Below are positions 22,663 through 33,772 of a DNA stretch of 64,000 nt, one piece after another. The stretch covers positions 4,402,001-4,466,000 of the forward strand of contig VDMD01000001.1 of assembly GCA_007026445.1 (NCBI GenBank), given 5' to 3'. Under the pieces are notes generated by a model. That model made no database searches. It was given only the letters and a program-made list of their open reading frames with translations, and had not been told where the DNA came from. This DNA comes from Schizophyllum amplum. Its lineage: Eukaryota; Basidiomycota; Agaricomycetes; Agaricales; Schizophyllaceae. The first letter of the stretch is position 1. The number at the start of each line of letters is the position of its first letter. A program made the position numbers and the translations under genes.

Positions 22663-25600
22663 TCACCAACCCACGGTCACGGCACCCAACGCCATCCCTG
22701 CCGCAATGGTCCACGCACCCATTGTCCTTCCACGACCGGCGGCACCATTGTTATCATCATCATCATCGTCGCCTACAGTCGTCGTCGTGGCCGCATTGCA
22801 CGTCGCTTCGTCTCCAACGGTGGCATCGCCCGTGCTAGTATCCGTCTCGAGGAACAAGCGATATTGAGAGAGCGGGTGGGCCATCTGGAGAGTGGAAGAA
22901 ATAGAAGACGTGTAAGAGTGCCGGTAGAGTGAGCAATGGAAAGAAAGACGGGAAGAGACGTTGTCAGCTATAATATCCGACCGCACAACAAGGGGTCATA
23001 CGCACCATAGGGTAGTCCTGGTGCGAGGTATCCGGAATATAGTCTATGGGTCGGTTAGCGAACTCATCTGCAAGGGAAACGCCGACATCGAGTAGGAATA
23101 GGTAGTAGGCAGCACAGGAACGAAGAAACCAAAAACAAGGAGAGCGAAGAGAAAGAAGGCGAACTGAGAGGAAAGACCACCACCCAGAGACGCAAGCACG
23201 GCAAGCACCCGCGTCCAGACGTGTGGGAGTCGGCCGCGCACCCGAATCACTGCTGCCCACTCAACCGCCCGGCAAACCTGCCGCGCATCACCACTGCGCG
23301 CGAGTCGCCCGTGCCACCCGACTGTGCAGTAGCCGTCCCGCCTTCGAAACGAGCGCTCAGACAGCCGCTCCGGAAGTCAACCGCCAACCACGACCCTTGC
23401 ATCCGTTCATCCTAGCGCCCCCTCCCCAGCCGCTACGGCGCCCCCAGCCGAAACAAGCGTCCAACGTCCCCGCGGAATCCATCCGTCCAACCACACGCCC
23501 TTGCGCTCGGCATAATCGATAACCAGCGCGCACTTGCGGGATCGTATCCGCCACGTCAAGCCGCCTCGGGACGCCCATGCCATCGCGGAATGACAGCCGC
23601 CCGGCCATGCAGGCGCGCAACGGGTATGCAATATGGTTGACGGAAGACTCGTATAGCTGACGAACAGCTCGTACCGCTGACGGATAGCTCGTACGGTTGC
23701 CGAATAGCTCGTACGGCTGGTCGCTAGCCGTCCAGCCGCTGTCCCATCCACGGCTTGGAAACATCCCCCCGCGGGCCCACCCATCCAAAGCATCGTATGC
23801 GCGCCCGTGACTCGCAAACACGGAAATAAGCGCCACCGAGTCGGAAGACACATGCTGGTCCCGGGGAGGTAGTCCGCGGCACCGCATCCGCACATCCACA
23901 CTGGAGTGACATCCGCACACCCATGCGAGTGCCCTTGCGAGCCGAAGCGAGCTATTCCTGCAAGCCCTCCCTGGAACGATATCCGCCCGGCGAGCCAACC
24001 GTAGAAGTCCTCCTCGGAGCGACAGCCGACGGTCAAGTCCTCCTGGGGAGGCAGCCGGCGCGTGTGCGATTCGTCTCGCCCATCTTCCATCCAACCATTT
24101 TCTGCTCTCCCATGCACCTCGACCGCGTCTCCTTCCTCATTGCCCCCAAAGCGCATCCCACGCATCCCCTTCTCATCCGCACTACGACGCAGCCAAAAAA
24201 GCAGAACAGAGCAGAGGAGGGGAAGCGGACAGGGACAGTATAAACAAAACAGCGATGGCAGAAAGAAGATCATCGAGACGCAAGAGAATGACGCGCATAG
24301 CTTTTCTGGAAATACACTCACCAAATACTATATTCCCCGGGCGTCCCCTATCCATGCATTCGAGCATCGACTGGAAGTTCTGCCCTCTTTCTAGATGCGT
24401 CGACCCCTGCGCCTGGGCTTCGCAATGGGTGTCGCCCGGCCCGTCGTCTGCCTCGCCTTGCGCGTGGCGGAGGGTGCGGGTGAGCTGCGGTGTATATTAG
24501 TTACGCATGTCAAATCAGCGAGAGAAGAAAAGATAGAACAAAGTAAGAGCGCCTGACGCTATTCGGGGTTCCAACCACAGCGGATTATCCAGCCATGCAG
24601 ACACCGCTCAGACGGTTGGAATGGACTAGCGATACTCACGTATCGGGACACGACGCCACTCCAGTCGCCCTCAAACTCGTCCTTGAACGTGCTGGGGAAC
24701 TGACGGATGGGATCCGTTGCGTTGCCGCCGTATGGCCACGCGTTGTAGGAGTCGGCACAAGAGGACTGGATGGTTTCGGGGCGGGCGGTGGTGAGCCAGG
24801 CGCTATGAAGACGTGCGGTTGTTAGCGATGTGACGATGAATAAGGGGTGTGATGTTGAAAGGGAAAGAGGTGACAGTGCAGGATGTATGACGCGCATGCG
24901 ACAAGGAAGTGTGATGTGGTGAGAGGGAGAGTGGCACGCCCGGAGGATGTAGAACGTGCCGAAAGCGTATTTTGACATTTCGCGTTGTTATGACGAGCCA
25001 CTTACAAACTGCCTGGGTTCCCTATCCAGTATCGGACGCGGTCGTCGCCGTCTTGCGCGTCGCGCATCAGTGCATAGCGCTGGGCGAACTGGGCGCCGAG
25101 ACTGTGGCCGAGGACGACAACAGTCTCGAGGTTGGGGTATACTTCGCGATTCATGAAGCTCCCGATGAACTGGTCGAGGCTGGGGGGAGTGTGAGCTGAC
25201 GGAAAGAAAGCCGGAAGCGCCACGCACGCAGTAACACTGGATATCTCGACGTCCCCGGGGCCCCGGGACATGCCGCCCTCGTACCAGCGGTTAGACTTGA
25301 AGTAGACGTCGGTCTCTCCCACGGCGCCTGCGGCCTGGTCTGCATCGCTGAACCACATCGGCGCGGTCACGAGCACTTCGTCCATGTTAACCGGCGCGGA
25401 ATCGTTCGCGGCTGCGCAGATCATCGAGTTCCTCGCGAGGTTACCGTACTTCCTGTGATATTCGATCAGCTTTCGCGCGCCACATTTCAGCTTCCCGCCA
25501 CGCACCATGCATCCCTGGACTTTCCCGGCTGAACGACGAGTGCACGCTTGATGTTCATCGTGTTCTTCCCCCGCTCGATGTAGTACGGCAGCACCGCGTC

Positions 25601-25939
25601 GCCGTAGCCCGCTAGCGGGAAGCGAGCGAGATCCATGCCAACGACGGTCGGAAGCCCCTGCCATCCTGAGTCCGGGTCGCCGTTCACCTGTGCGCTACCG
25701 ATGAGGATGGTGGGGCAGCTGGGGAGCTGGTAGTTCCCCGAGACGTCGGAGCCACCGTCGGTGAGGAAGACGGTCTGGCCGGGGGAGTCACCCTCCTGCC
25801 AGCCTGGTGGGTTCTCGCCGCCCGAGTAGCTGGACTGCAGCCACATGGGGTCTATGGCGTGGGTGAGGGTGGCGAGAAAGAGGCATGCTGCTGCTATTGT
25901 GGAAGGCGCGGTCGCCGCCGTTGTTGTTCGTCGCGCCAT
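22663..25939 (-). CDS. Secreted, probably GPI-anchored alpha/beta-hydrolase-like protein A
   Basis: Most diverged member of a four-copy family in this window. Start MARRTTTAATAPST at 25939; a signal peptide (IAAACLFLATLTHA) precedes DPMWLQSSYSGGENPPGWQE. Later blocks: ICAAANDSAPVNMDEVLVTA, YFKSNRWYEGGMSRGPGD, VVVLGHSLGAQFAQRYALMR (nucleophile elbow G-H-S-L-G), YWIGNPGSL, SSCADSYNAWPYGG, GDTHCEAQAQG and DYIPDTSHQDYPM. The tail NNGAAGRGRTMG plus a hydrophobic end (AWTIAAGMALGAV) looks like a GPI signal. From the fold I infer Ser of GHSLG and His of SHQD as catalytic; the substrate is unknown. It has more introns than its paralogues, including one of 1278 bp (23044-24321) inside what is one exon in copies B, C and D. 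Exon limits are inferred from splice signals. Confidence 0.75.
23646..23725. repeat. 20-bp tandem repeat, 4 units, inside the 1278-bp intron
   Basis: Exact 20-bp spacing of units built on AGCTCGTACGGCTGACGGAT-like sequence, each differing by a few bases. It lies within the extra intron of hydrolase A. Confidence 0.85.
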
Positions 25940-26565
25940 CGCGTTCTGGATCGACTTCAAAAAGTTCGGAAGGAGTGTGATGGAATCGTGAAAGCGATGA
26001 TTAGGCGTTATGCGTCTGCTCGGGACGCGATGGAGGGACCTGAGCAGAAGTGTAAGGAAGAGAAAGAGCGGGCCTGGAGGCGTCCGCGGCCGCCAAGACC
26101 GTGCTCGTTTCCGGATCTCTGATCGTGCCACAGCCTCGTGCAGCCGCGCCCTCCGCGGCCTAAGCGCCCCCACAAGCGCCTGCAACTCCAACCTGCGACC
26201 GACTACGCCGCCTTGCGCTCCACTTTCGGGAAGCCCTCAGCCTCGGCAATCCTCACTTGAGACTCAGAGAAAGTGAAACCAAGCCGCTTGGCGTACGCAG
26301 CGTCCCGCTTCGCCCTTCATCACGATCATGATCCACTAGTGCATGCGCCGAAAGCGACGAGCCATTCTATGTACGCGATCGCGCATCGCTTCTCGAGCAG
26401 CTCCGCTCCGAGACCGGAGAAGATACATACAGGTTGCATACAGGATACATATATTATTGACTTTAGAATTGCATGACGCGATGCGTAACGACCTTCCTGG
26501 GCCGCAGACTGGCCCGTGAACAGTTACTTCATGGTACTGTTGCTCGTCGTCGTATAGCGTGTTCG
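25940..26565. promoter_or_regulatory. Promoter of hydrolase A and 3' flank of the F-box gene E
   Basis: 626 bp without a gene. The minus-strand frame upstream of the hydrolase ATG starts with CTG and was not accepted. Confidence 0.45.
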
Positions 26566-29500
26566 TTATGTTCGTACTGCATCCGCGCTCAAGGTCGCCG
26601 TGTAGGCAACAGCACGGTCCCATATCGACTCGCCGCCTCTGACCTCCGCCTCCCACGCACGACGCTGATCTGCCCAATCCATGCTGCTCTCCAAGAAGTA
26701 CAGGCGAGACCCTGCCCAAACCTCGCGGGCATCTCTGAGCTCGTCTGCCTGTCCGCCATTGGGACGGAAGACGACGACGGTCATCTCCAGCGACACCAAA
26801 CCGATGGCATACAAGAATTCGACAAGCGGTAGCAGGGTTGCGGATCTGGCGGAGACGGCTAACCGCTTCAGTCGAGGGAATACGTGCTGGATATCTCGGA
26901 GGGAGTTGGGGTTGTCGCAGAAGACGATGTGCAGTGAGGTGAGCAGGGTGAAAATGGGTGCAAGGCCAGAGGGTGGTATCTGGAGACTTAGTAATGTGAG
27001 GTGGATGTCTAGGTCAGACCCGCGGACGTCAAGAGGAAGAAGACGGTTCATGGCGACGAGACGTAGGAAGGCATCCCCTTGGAGGGCCAGATAGCGCAAG
27101 TTCTTGAGGGCCCAGACTGATGCGGGGAGATGGTCTCTAGCGATCGTCTCGTCCCAGAGCCCTCGCACGACCGCGGCCACTTGATATCCTGCTGCCTTAA
27201 GCCCATATACCGGAGCGGTGTGGAGCAAGGCAAGGAAGCTATTCTGCTGCTCGTAGCTCGTGAAGACGACGGTTGCATACAAATGAGGTAGGGCTATTTC
27301 ACTATCAGTAGAGTTCATTAGAGTGTATTCGCCTATGCATAATTTCTTTTTCAACATGCCAAATCAATTTTGAGTACTTTTCAAGTTCAGCATGATCAAA
27401 GTCGAAGTTTGGACTACGTTGTAGTCCAACTTCTGCTTCTGAACTTCATCCTACAATATTGACTATAAAACTGTCGACTTCAAGTGCCCCCCGCAATGCC
27501 TTCTGTACCAGCTCACCCTTCCACTCCCCACCGTAATCATGCTCGGGCAGAGGCGAAGCACCATTGGCCTCTTGTCCGTCCTTCTCGTGCACCCTCCGCC
27601 CTCAACGCTCGCCGTCTTAGGCAGCCTCTCAACCATCGATGTGTCTGCCGAGGTTCGGAGAGCAGCAGCTATTGCAGCGTATCGAGAGCGCAAGCGTCGT
27701 CGCAAACGCTGTCGACTCGCGCCTGGAGGATATCGCCTGTCGGCCGACATGCTGCGCGAACTCACAGAGCAGGAGTGCGAATACCGCTTTGGGTGCGTCT
27801 TCAGTGCGCTGCGCGCCGCTGTATCCTCATCAGTGCGACCAGGGTCGACGCGGAAGCCTTACTGCAAATGGTGGTAGCTCTCGACCTGCCGGAAGTCATC
27901 CACACCCCCAATCGCTATCGTTTCAGCGGTGTCGAAGCCCTCGCCCTCACCCTCGCGCGGTTCAACAGTACTGGTGACCAGTTTGAACTCAGCGCTGTCT
28001 TCGACCGCCCCCAATCCGCCATATCCGAGATCGTCAACATCGTCGTTCTCCACATCGACAACGAATGGTCACATCTGCTCGACTTTGACCATACATGTCT
28101 GCTGTCGCCCACCAGTCTTCAGGCTTACGCCGCGGCGGTGCATGCGGAAGGTGGGCCACTGCGTGGCGTGTGGGGCTTCATCGACTGCACGATCAGGCGA
28201 ATGGCCAAGCCAACATTCTTCCAACGGCAAGCCTATAACGGGTACAAGGGCTATCACGCTCTCAAGTTCCAGGCTGTCATGCTTCCGAACGGGTTATTCG
28301 GCCACTTCTACGGGCCTCTCGAAGGCAGGCGGAACGACAATCAGCTGGTCAAAGACAGCCTGATCTTGGAAAAGAGTCGGCAACACGCTGTTCGCGATGA
28401 TCCCACTGGCGACATGCCGCTCGAGCTTCGCTACCTTCAGCTCTTCGGGGACCCAGCATACGGTCTTTCGTGGCAGCTCGTCTCCCCATACGACGGGGCT
28501 GACCGTACGCCGGAGGATCTAGCATGGAATAAGGCAATGTCTCAGGTGCGCATGGCTGTCGAGCATGGGTTCGGGATGATTATAAGACAATGGCCATTTC
28601 TCAATTGCTGGTGGAAGATGCACATCGCGTCGTCGCCTGTTGGCTCGTACTACCGTGTTTGTGTGCTGTTGACGAACGCCGTGTCCTGCCTTCACCCGAA
28701 CCAGGTGTCTCGTAAATTCCAGTGCCCTCCACCTTCTATTTACGAATATTTTCATCGTTGAGGACACTACGACCGTGACGTACCTACGTTGATGTTACTC
28801 AATATATCCTTCGCCGCAGCTTGTCGTTGACAAGCTTGAACGATCCACCAGCGCCAACGTCGCCGCACCAATTCTATACGATCCTCTCTCTTCCTGCGTC
28901 ATACTCGTCACTCCATTATACGGTCACGGACAGCCCGCGACGCGCCTGACGGGAGCGCAGGGTATAAAGACCAACACGCAAGCGAAAATGCACGCTCATC
29001 GACCATCATGGACTTCCAGCAGAATTTCGACTTCCCCTACAGCTTCGACCAGTATCCTACATCGCAGTATCCTGTCTCGCAGCCATCGTACGGCAACTTC
29101 GCAGGCGCCAGTGTCGCTCCCGATCCTGAAGTCCAGTCTGGATCCGATGCCTACCTTCCCTTCGACGGCGCAAGCACCAAGAACACTGCTCCCGGCGTGC
29201 ACTTCGGTGTCTTCGACCAGCAAGAGCGGCCAGCACCGGTGCAGTGGCCGGAGACGTATCACTGCGGGCCCAGCACCACATACGACTCCTCGTCGCCCGG
29301 TAGCGGCGTCACTTCCTGGGATCGGCCCACCACCACTTTCACCGACACGCCGTCGCCTGCTTATGCTGCAACTTCCCCCAACGTCCCCGACGAAGCATCT
29401 CGGCACAGCACGCCGTCCCAGCACGGTAGCGACGACACCGATGACCTCGACGCCGAACTCGAAGCCGCCCGCGAGGCCTGCAAACCGTCGGTACGCAAGG

Positions 29501-30700
29501 GCAAGACCGCGAAGTGCTCGGCGGCCAGCATTGACAAGCTCGTCCGCCTTGTTGGGGAGGAGCGGCCGTACAATCAGTCTTACGGCAAGAAGGGCAAAAC
29601 CTGGGACACCATCCTCGACAGGCTGAAGCAGAAGCACTACTTCCAGGACGCGACGAAGAGCGACACCATCAAGTGGAAGATGAACCAGTTACTGGATTAC
29701 CACGAGGTACGCGTCCATGATCGCTCACCATGAAGGTGTATGTTGGCTGACATCCGCGCCGTCGCAGAACGGCAGAACGCTTGACAGAGCGGTGGCGCAA
29801 GACTTAACTCCAGTCAAGGCCAAGGCCATCGGTGCAACACTCGAACGCATCGCGGAGGATCGCAGGGAAGAGGCGCAGGAAGCGAGCGGGAAAAAGGCGA
29901 AGAACAAGCAGGTGTGTCGCGACGCGCGTGCGAGTCTGCTCCTTCCATTGACGGGCTACCAGATAGAAGAGGAGAACCAGAAGGGCGGTAAATATCTACG
30001 CGATGCTTCCAAGAAGACGCGCGTCCATCCTCCGTCGGACGATCTCTCTGACTCCGAGAACCATCCCCCCATGAAGAAGAGGAAGACGAGCCGCGCTCCT
30101 CGCACGTCCGACAGTGATCTGCTGCAGTTTTTGCAGGAGAGCGAAAAAGCGTCCATGGAGCGCTCTGAGGCGCAGCTGAAGCAGCACGGGGAGTTGGTCC
30201 AGGCCATCTGCAGGAACACGGAGGCCCAACAGGCGACCGCGCGCGCTGTCCTCGATGCTATTCAGGGCTTAGGGAACGCTTCGTAGCTGAGTAGCCCGAG
30301 CTTGGGCATGTGCTCTCATTTCTTGCAATACTACAAATTGTACTATGAATTCGTCTACTTTGACTTTGAAGCCTTTTGTACATGCCAAAGCAAACACGCA
30401 GCAAAATCGGCCATCTTGCCAAATCAATATTTCATCTTTGGATTTTGTATCATGCTTTTTGTACTGGCGAATACACTCTATTGAGCAAGGTCTCGGAAGC
30501 GCTGAATAAGTCGCGCACCGCGTCCAGGAAGCAGTGAGGCAGAGAGACATGCAACTGTCCTTGCTTGACGCGGAGGCCAAGTGGAAGATTTCGTGAATCA
30601 GTTCTAAGTCATCGAAGTTCATATAGCACCAGGTTTGGCCATGAACATGCGGGGACTTACCCGCAGGCAGCACAAGATCGTCGCGATCAGCGGCAGACAT
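26566..30700 (-). CDS. F-box protein E, interrupted by a transposon inside an intron
   Basis: Three exons (30661-30700, 30519-30603, 26566-27301) join to exactly 287 codons including stop. Start MSAADRDDLVLPAELIHEIF: the F-box (LPAELIHEIFHLASASS, CLTASWTREIALPHLYATVV) is restored only by splicing out 27302-30518. That intron has donor GTGCGC and acceptor GATAG. Without the transposon it would be 54 bp, a normal size here. The rest (LGLWDE-type region VAAVVRGLWDE, LKNLRYLALQG, LTSLHIVFCD) is the leucine-rich part typical of basidiomycete F-box proteins. The ATG at 27357 that opens the downstream frame lies in the transposon end and is not the native start. It is a family distinct from F-box A-D. 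Expression may suffer from a 3.2-kb intron. Confidence 0.8.
27464..27470 (+). promoter_or_regulatory. TATA box of the transposase gene
   Basis: TATAAAA about 70 bp upstream of the ATG at 27539, inside the element. Confidence 0.55.
27539..28761 (+). CDS. PIF/Harbinger (HARBI1-like) DDE transposase
   Basis: Nuclease/strand-transferase of the element. Two exons (27539-27792, 27834-28761) give 393 residues. An N-terminal basic stretch (AAYRERKRRRKRCRL) precedes the DNA-binding/DDE_Tnp_4 region. YRFSGVEALALTLARF, GVWGFIDCTIRRMAKP (first Asp near 201), YNGYKGYHALKFQAV, FYGPLEGRRNDNQL, LQLFGDPAYGLSWQL (second Asp near 291) and MAVEHGFGMIIRQWPFL (Glu near 328) keep the catalytic triad and the family order. 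The intron (GTGCGT...ATCAG) joins YRFG to ATRVDAEALLQMV. Another in-frame ATG upstream (27496) is in a different frame before the intron and would lose the basic stretch. Confidence 0.9.
28963..28968 (+). promoter_or_regulatory. TATA box of the transposon MYB-like gene
   Basis: TATAAA 40 bp upstream of the ATG at 29008. Confidence 0.55.
29008..30286 (+). CDS. MYB/SANT-like DNA-binding partner protein of the Harbinger element
   Basis: Second gene of the transposon. Start MDFQQNFDFPYSFDQ at 29008. The N-terminal 150 residues are Ser/Pro/Thr-rich and disordered. A helical, basic section follows (KLVRLVGEERPYNQSYGKKG, TWDTILDRLKQKHYFQDATK, TIKWKMNQLLDYHE) with the spacing of a MYB/SANT-like trihelix. 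After introns come NGRTLDRAVAQDLTP and IEEENQKGGKYLRDASKKTR, then an acidic/basic stretch (PPMKKRKTSRAP, a possible nuclear signal) and a C-terminal coiled region. In Harbinger elements this protein brings the transposase to the ends and into the nucleus; that role is by family knowledge. Introns at about 29708-29767 and 29911-29961 are inferred. Confidence 0.8.
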
Positions 30701-31899
30701 GACGGAGGTAGGTTCGGATCAAGCCCCTCCACGCGCGCGCACGCGAGTATACCTTCCTTTTTTGGACTATTAAAAAAGCCTCCGCGAGCTTGCGAGTGGA
30801 GGGGCTTGTGACAAAGTTCACGAAACAGACACTTTGCTCTGACCGCCATGGACATCGGTCGAAGGCGCCGCTCGCCGCCAAACTCGGCATATGGCTTTTT
30901 GAGATGCACATCTAAGCAGCTGTCTACTTCTATCAGCCTCAGGTACTCTAATACATATGCAATACAGGCGAGAAGTGGAGACAATGTGATTTTTTCACTT
31001 TTGGCTTCCTTGTATGGCTAAAGTGTGCTTGAGGTCCGGAATTACCAAAGAGCAACGCCATAAAATACCTAAAGGTCCAAGCTCTCGACCTATGAGCTTT
31101 ACGGAGCGCCTCATGTACTCGAGCGACGTGTATGGACTCGTCTCTCGCCGGATGGGAGAAATTGGCCGGTAAATCGAATATTTTGGTGATATGATTCTGA
31201 TGTATTTTGATGGCAGACACGTCCAGTCACCTTATAAGAAACCATATGCCTTTGCTGGAATTTCCCAACCGCTGCGCTCGGATGCAGGACCGTCGACAAG
31301 GTGTTGTGGGCGTGTGCTGGGACCGGTGACAACATGTCACAGGCCTGTCACAGCGCTCTCGGTCTTGCAAAGAACCTCAACCTATGTACCGCGTACGGGT
31401 CTGATCACGTTTGAAAGTTGCAATATATCATTCAATAGAGCTCTAGCATGCACTGCCCAAAAACTGTGTCTTCACACGGTCTTGAAGATGAGCAATAGGT
31501 CCCGGATTGTGGGAGCATGTGATCTCTATTAGCCAGCCTCTCGCAATTCAACAATGAACCGGTGCATCAAAAGAGATTTATGGGCAGATAGCAGTCACTT
31601 CATAGTGCTATACTTATATTTTTGCGGGCACAGGCGTCGAGAATTACGACGCCAGCAGGGCGAACGTGAGTACCTCCCGATTAGGACTTTGTCCCAAGCC
31701 CCTTCTGCGAAGGACGCGGCACGCCGCGTGCCGGAGCGCGGGGCTTGCTCCGAACCTATGACGGAGGGAGGTGAAGCTTTGAAGACCGGGGTATTCGGCC
31801 CGTCCGCGCATTCAGTTGCTTGCTTGGCAGCCTTGGCTCGTGCTTCCTGGGGCAGCCATCGATCACATCACGCTGCCGTCCTTGTTGGCACTTACCACC
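30701..31899. other. Divergent intergenic region between F-box E and F-box D
   Basis: 1.2 kb, AT-richer, without a convincing gene. It must hold both promoters. The plus-strand frame 31554-32144 overlaps the start of F-box D in another frame and was rejected. Confidence 0.45.
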
Positions 31900-33084
31900 A
31901 TGAACACCACAAGTTCTTCTCCCTCTCCCGACGTCCTGCTACCTCAGGAGTTGAAGGACTCGATCATCTCTCATCTCTATCTAGACCGCCCCGCGCTGCT
32001 TGCCTGCTGTCTCGCTCATCGAACCCTGCTAGCGCCGGCGCAAATATACTTGTTCAGATCCATCCAGCTCTCTCGAGCCAGGGATGCGCGCCGACTCCGT
32101 CGGGCCTTGAAAGCCTCCCCGCACCTTCGCATATATGTGCATAAAATGACCATCGAAGAGGTGCACCCGTCCGAGCCGGACTGGATCGGCCGCGCCGACG
32201 TCGAACTCGTCACCATCGTCTCCGAGCTACCCCACCTCGCCGCCCTCGCGCTCCGCGCCTGGGGCACCGTCAACTACAAAAATTTCAGAGCCCTACGAGA
32301 CGTTCTCCGCTCCTTATGTCCCGTCGCTCTGGAGTTGAGATGCCTGCGATCCATCCCGCCCCAGCTCTTCGCAGGCGCGCGCGCACTCAGGCTGGACCGT
32401 GTGCACATCGATCGCCAAGCAGCCCAATGCATCTGCGCGCCTGTCGCGCTAGAGCTGTGCAGTATTCTGCAGAACGACTTCGCCGCCCTTCAGCTCGACG
32501 TGCGTAAGCTGACACGGCTGCGGCTCGATGGCGTGCCTATAGAAGCTGGCGAGCTTATGGCGCGCAGCGCGACGACGCTACAAATGCTGGAAGTGGGCAC
32601 ATCGATACCTGCTCCGCAGGCGCCGCTTCCTGCGCTGCGCGTGCTTGCGCTGCGCGATCTGGAGAGCGTCCGCCAGTGGCTGCGTGCCGCGCCGGGGACG
32701 AGGCACCTCATCGTGCATATCGCGCTACAGGTAAGGCTTGCGGTGTCGAAGGAGTCCGGTGACTTGGTGGCTTGGAGTGCTAGCACGGTGCCAAGAGGGG
32801 TCATGCTTGACGCAGACACTATCGCAGAAGGCAAGGCTCTAGAGGTCGTGACAGTGGTGACATATAGTGGTCAAGTGGACAAGAGGCAATGGCAGGACGT
32901 GGCTGTGAGTCGTCGGTATGGCGAGAACAATGTCGAGATCCGGTGCATGAGGATTCCCCAGTGTGAGTGGCCTCGGAAATTGGCTGGCGCTATCGACTCA
33001 GGTGTCATTCTAGCACGCGTCGCTCCCATGATATCTCGCCCCTCGTTGGTTGACCCGGATATACTCGACGAGAACTGGGTCTGA
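31900..33084 (+). CDS. F-box family protein D (dispersed paralogue of A-C)
   Basis: The only plus-strand member. Start MNTTSSSPSPDVLLPQELKD at 31900; an upstream in-frame extension begins with TTG. Family blocks: SIISHLYLDRPALLACCLAH, QCICAPVALELCS, LPALRVLALRDLESVRQWL and C-terminus SLVDPDILDENWV. The family intron sits at 32963-33013 (GTGAGTGG...CTAG). It is 51 bp, a multiple of three, with no stop, so spliced (377 residues) and unspliced (394 residues) forms would both be in frame. Role as for F-box A. It lies about 10 kb from the A-C cluster, separated by hydrolase A and the transposon-bearing F-box E. Confidence 0.82.
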   Translation: MNTTSSSPSPDVLLPQELKDSIISHLYLDRPALLACCLAHRTLLAPAQIYLFRSIQLSRARDARRLRRALKASPHLRIYVHKMTIEEVHPSEPDWIGRADVELVTIVSELPHLAALALRAWGTVNYKNFRALRDVLRSLCPVALELRCLRSIPPQLFAGARALRLDRVHIDRQAAQCICAPVALELCSILQNDFAALQLDVRKLTRLRLDGVPIEAGELMARSATTLQMLEVGTSIPAPQAPLPALRVLALRDLESVRQWLRAAPGTRHLIVHIALQVRLAVSKESGDLVAWSASTVPRGVMLDADTIAEGKALEVVTVVTYSGQVDKRQWQDVAVSRRYGENNVEIRCMRIPQCEWPRKLAGAIDSGVILARVAPMISRPSLVDPDILDENWV

Positions 33085-33598
33085 GCCAGTCACTGCCAAG
33101 ACAGCACGAGCACTGTACGCTCGCATATGGCATTGTCACCGTGAAGTTGTACGAGTTCACCGCCAAAAGATACTTTGACCTCTTACTATGTTGGTCGTCG
33201 TGCACTGTCTAATGCGATGACTAGATCGCGAAAGCGCTGACGCTGGTACGTACTGCGAGAAACTTGAAAAATCATCAGTGGAAGTCAACTGAACGCAGAG
33301 GAGTCCTTTGCATGTACAGTTCTATCGCGGTATGACGTGATTAGTCACTACCTCCAGGTGCGGCGCTGTGAGCTCCGAGTCGATTGAAGTTAGGTCTTCT
33401 GGAATCTGGCCAAGAGTCTGAAGAGACACCCTGAGTAAGTCGAATTGATTTCCTCACATCAATCAATTCTCCTCCCCGATATGTGTCGACCGCAGTTCCA
33501 GCACGTCCCAGCCACACACATAGCTGCACACCCTCTTCGCTTGTCAACTTACTGTCAAGTGCCAAAACTGAAAAAGAATGGAGATGGACCACTTTTAC
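33085..33598. other. Intergenic
   Basis: 514 bp between F-box D and tRNA-Gln; no gene recognised. Confidence 0.5.
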
Positions 33599-33680
33599 AG
33601 GCCTTGCCAGGGATCGAACCTGGGTCACGGGAACTCTGCAACATCAGAATCCCGGGTGATAACCACTACACTACAAAGCC
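33599..33680 (-). tRNA. tRNA-Gln(CTG) with a 10-nt intron
   Basis: Minus-strand copy. Acceptor GGCTTTG pairs with CAAGGCC, compensatory to the GGCTCTG/CAGGGCC of the other two genes. D-arm, T-arm (CCAGG TTCGATC CCTGG) and anticodon stem CGGGA/TCCCG are intact. The anticodon is complementary to plus bases 33645-33647. Ten bases (TGTTGCAGAG) follow position 37 as an intron. Confidence 0.95.
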
Positions 33681-33772
33681 ATACGAGAAGCAATGACATC
33701 ATTAATCATAGCGACGTTGGCAAGCGAGGGAAGCTCCAGACTACAGGGCCGGGACTCGCAGAGGTCTTTTAC

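Larger units (their letters stand above)
27320..30479 (+). mobile_element. PIF/Harbinger-type DNA transposon, apparently complete
   Basis: Perfect 14-bp terminal inverted repeats (AGAGTGTATTCGCC) at 27320-27333 and 30466-30479 are flanked by the 3-bp duplication ATT (27317-27319 and 30480-30482). Between them lie a DDE transposase (27539-28761) and a MYB/SANT-like gene (29008-30286), both on the plus strand and each with a TATA box. Two genes plus a 3-bp target duplication is the diagnostic layout of PIF/Harbinger, although the usual duplicated target is TWA rather than ATT. Both frames look intact, so it may be autonomous. Confidence 0.92.

Noticed and set aside
23407..24324. 305-codon minus-strand frame inside the large intron of hydrolase A
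   Set aside because: Begins at the donor site, contains the 20-bp repeat and has no domain; more likely intron sequence.
27302..27357. ATG at 27357 as the start of a 263-residue gene
   Set aside because: It lies in the inverted end of the transposon; the real start is at 30700 after splicing.
31816..31899. N-terminal extension of F-box D
   Set aside because: Begins with TTG and lacks similarity to paralogues A-C, which start at the equivalent of 31900.
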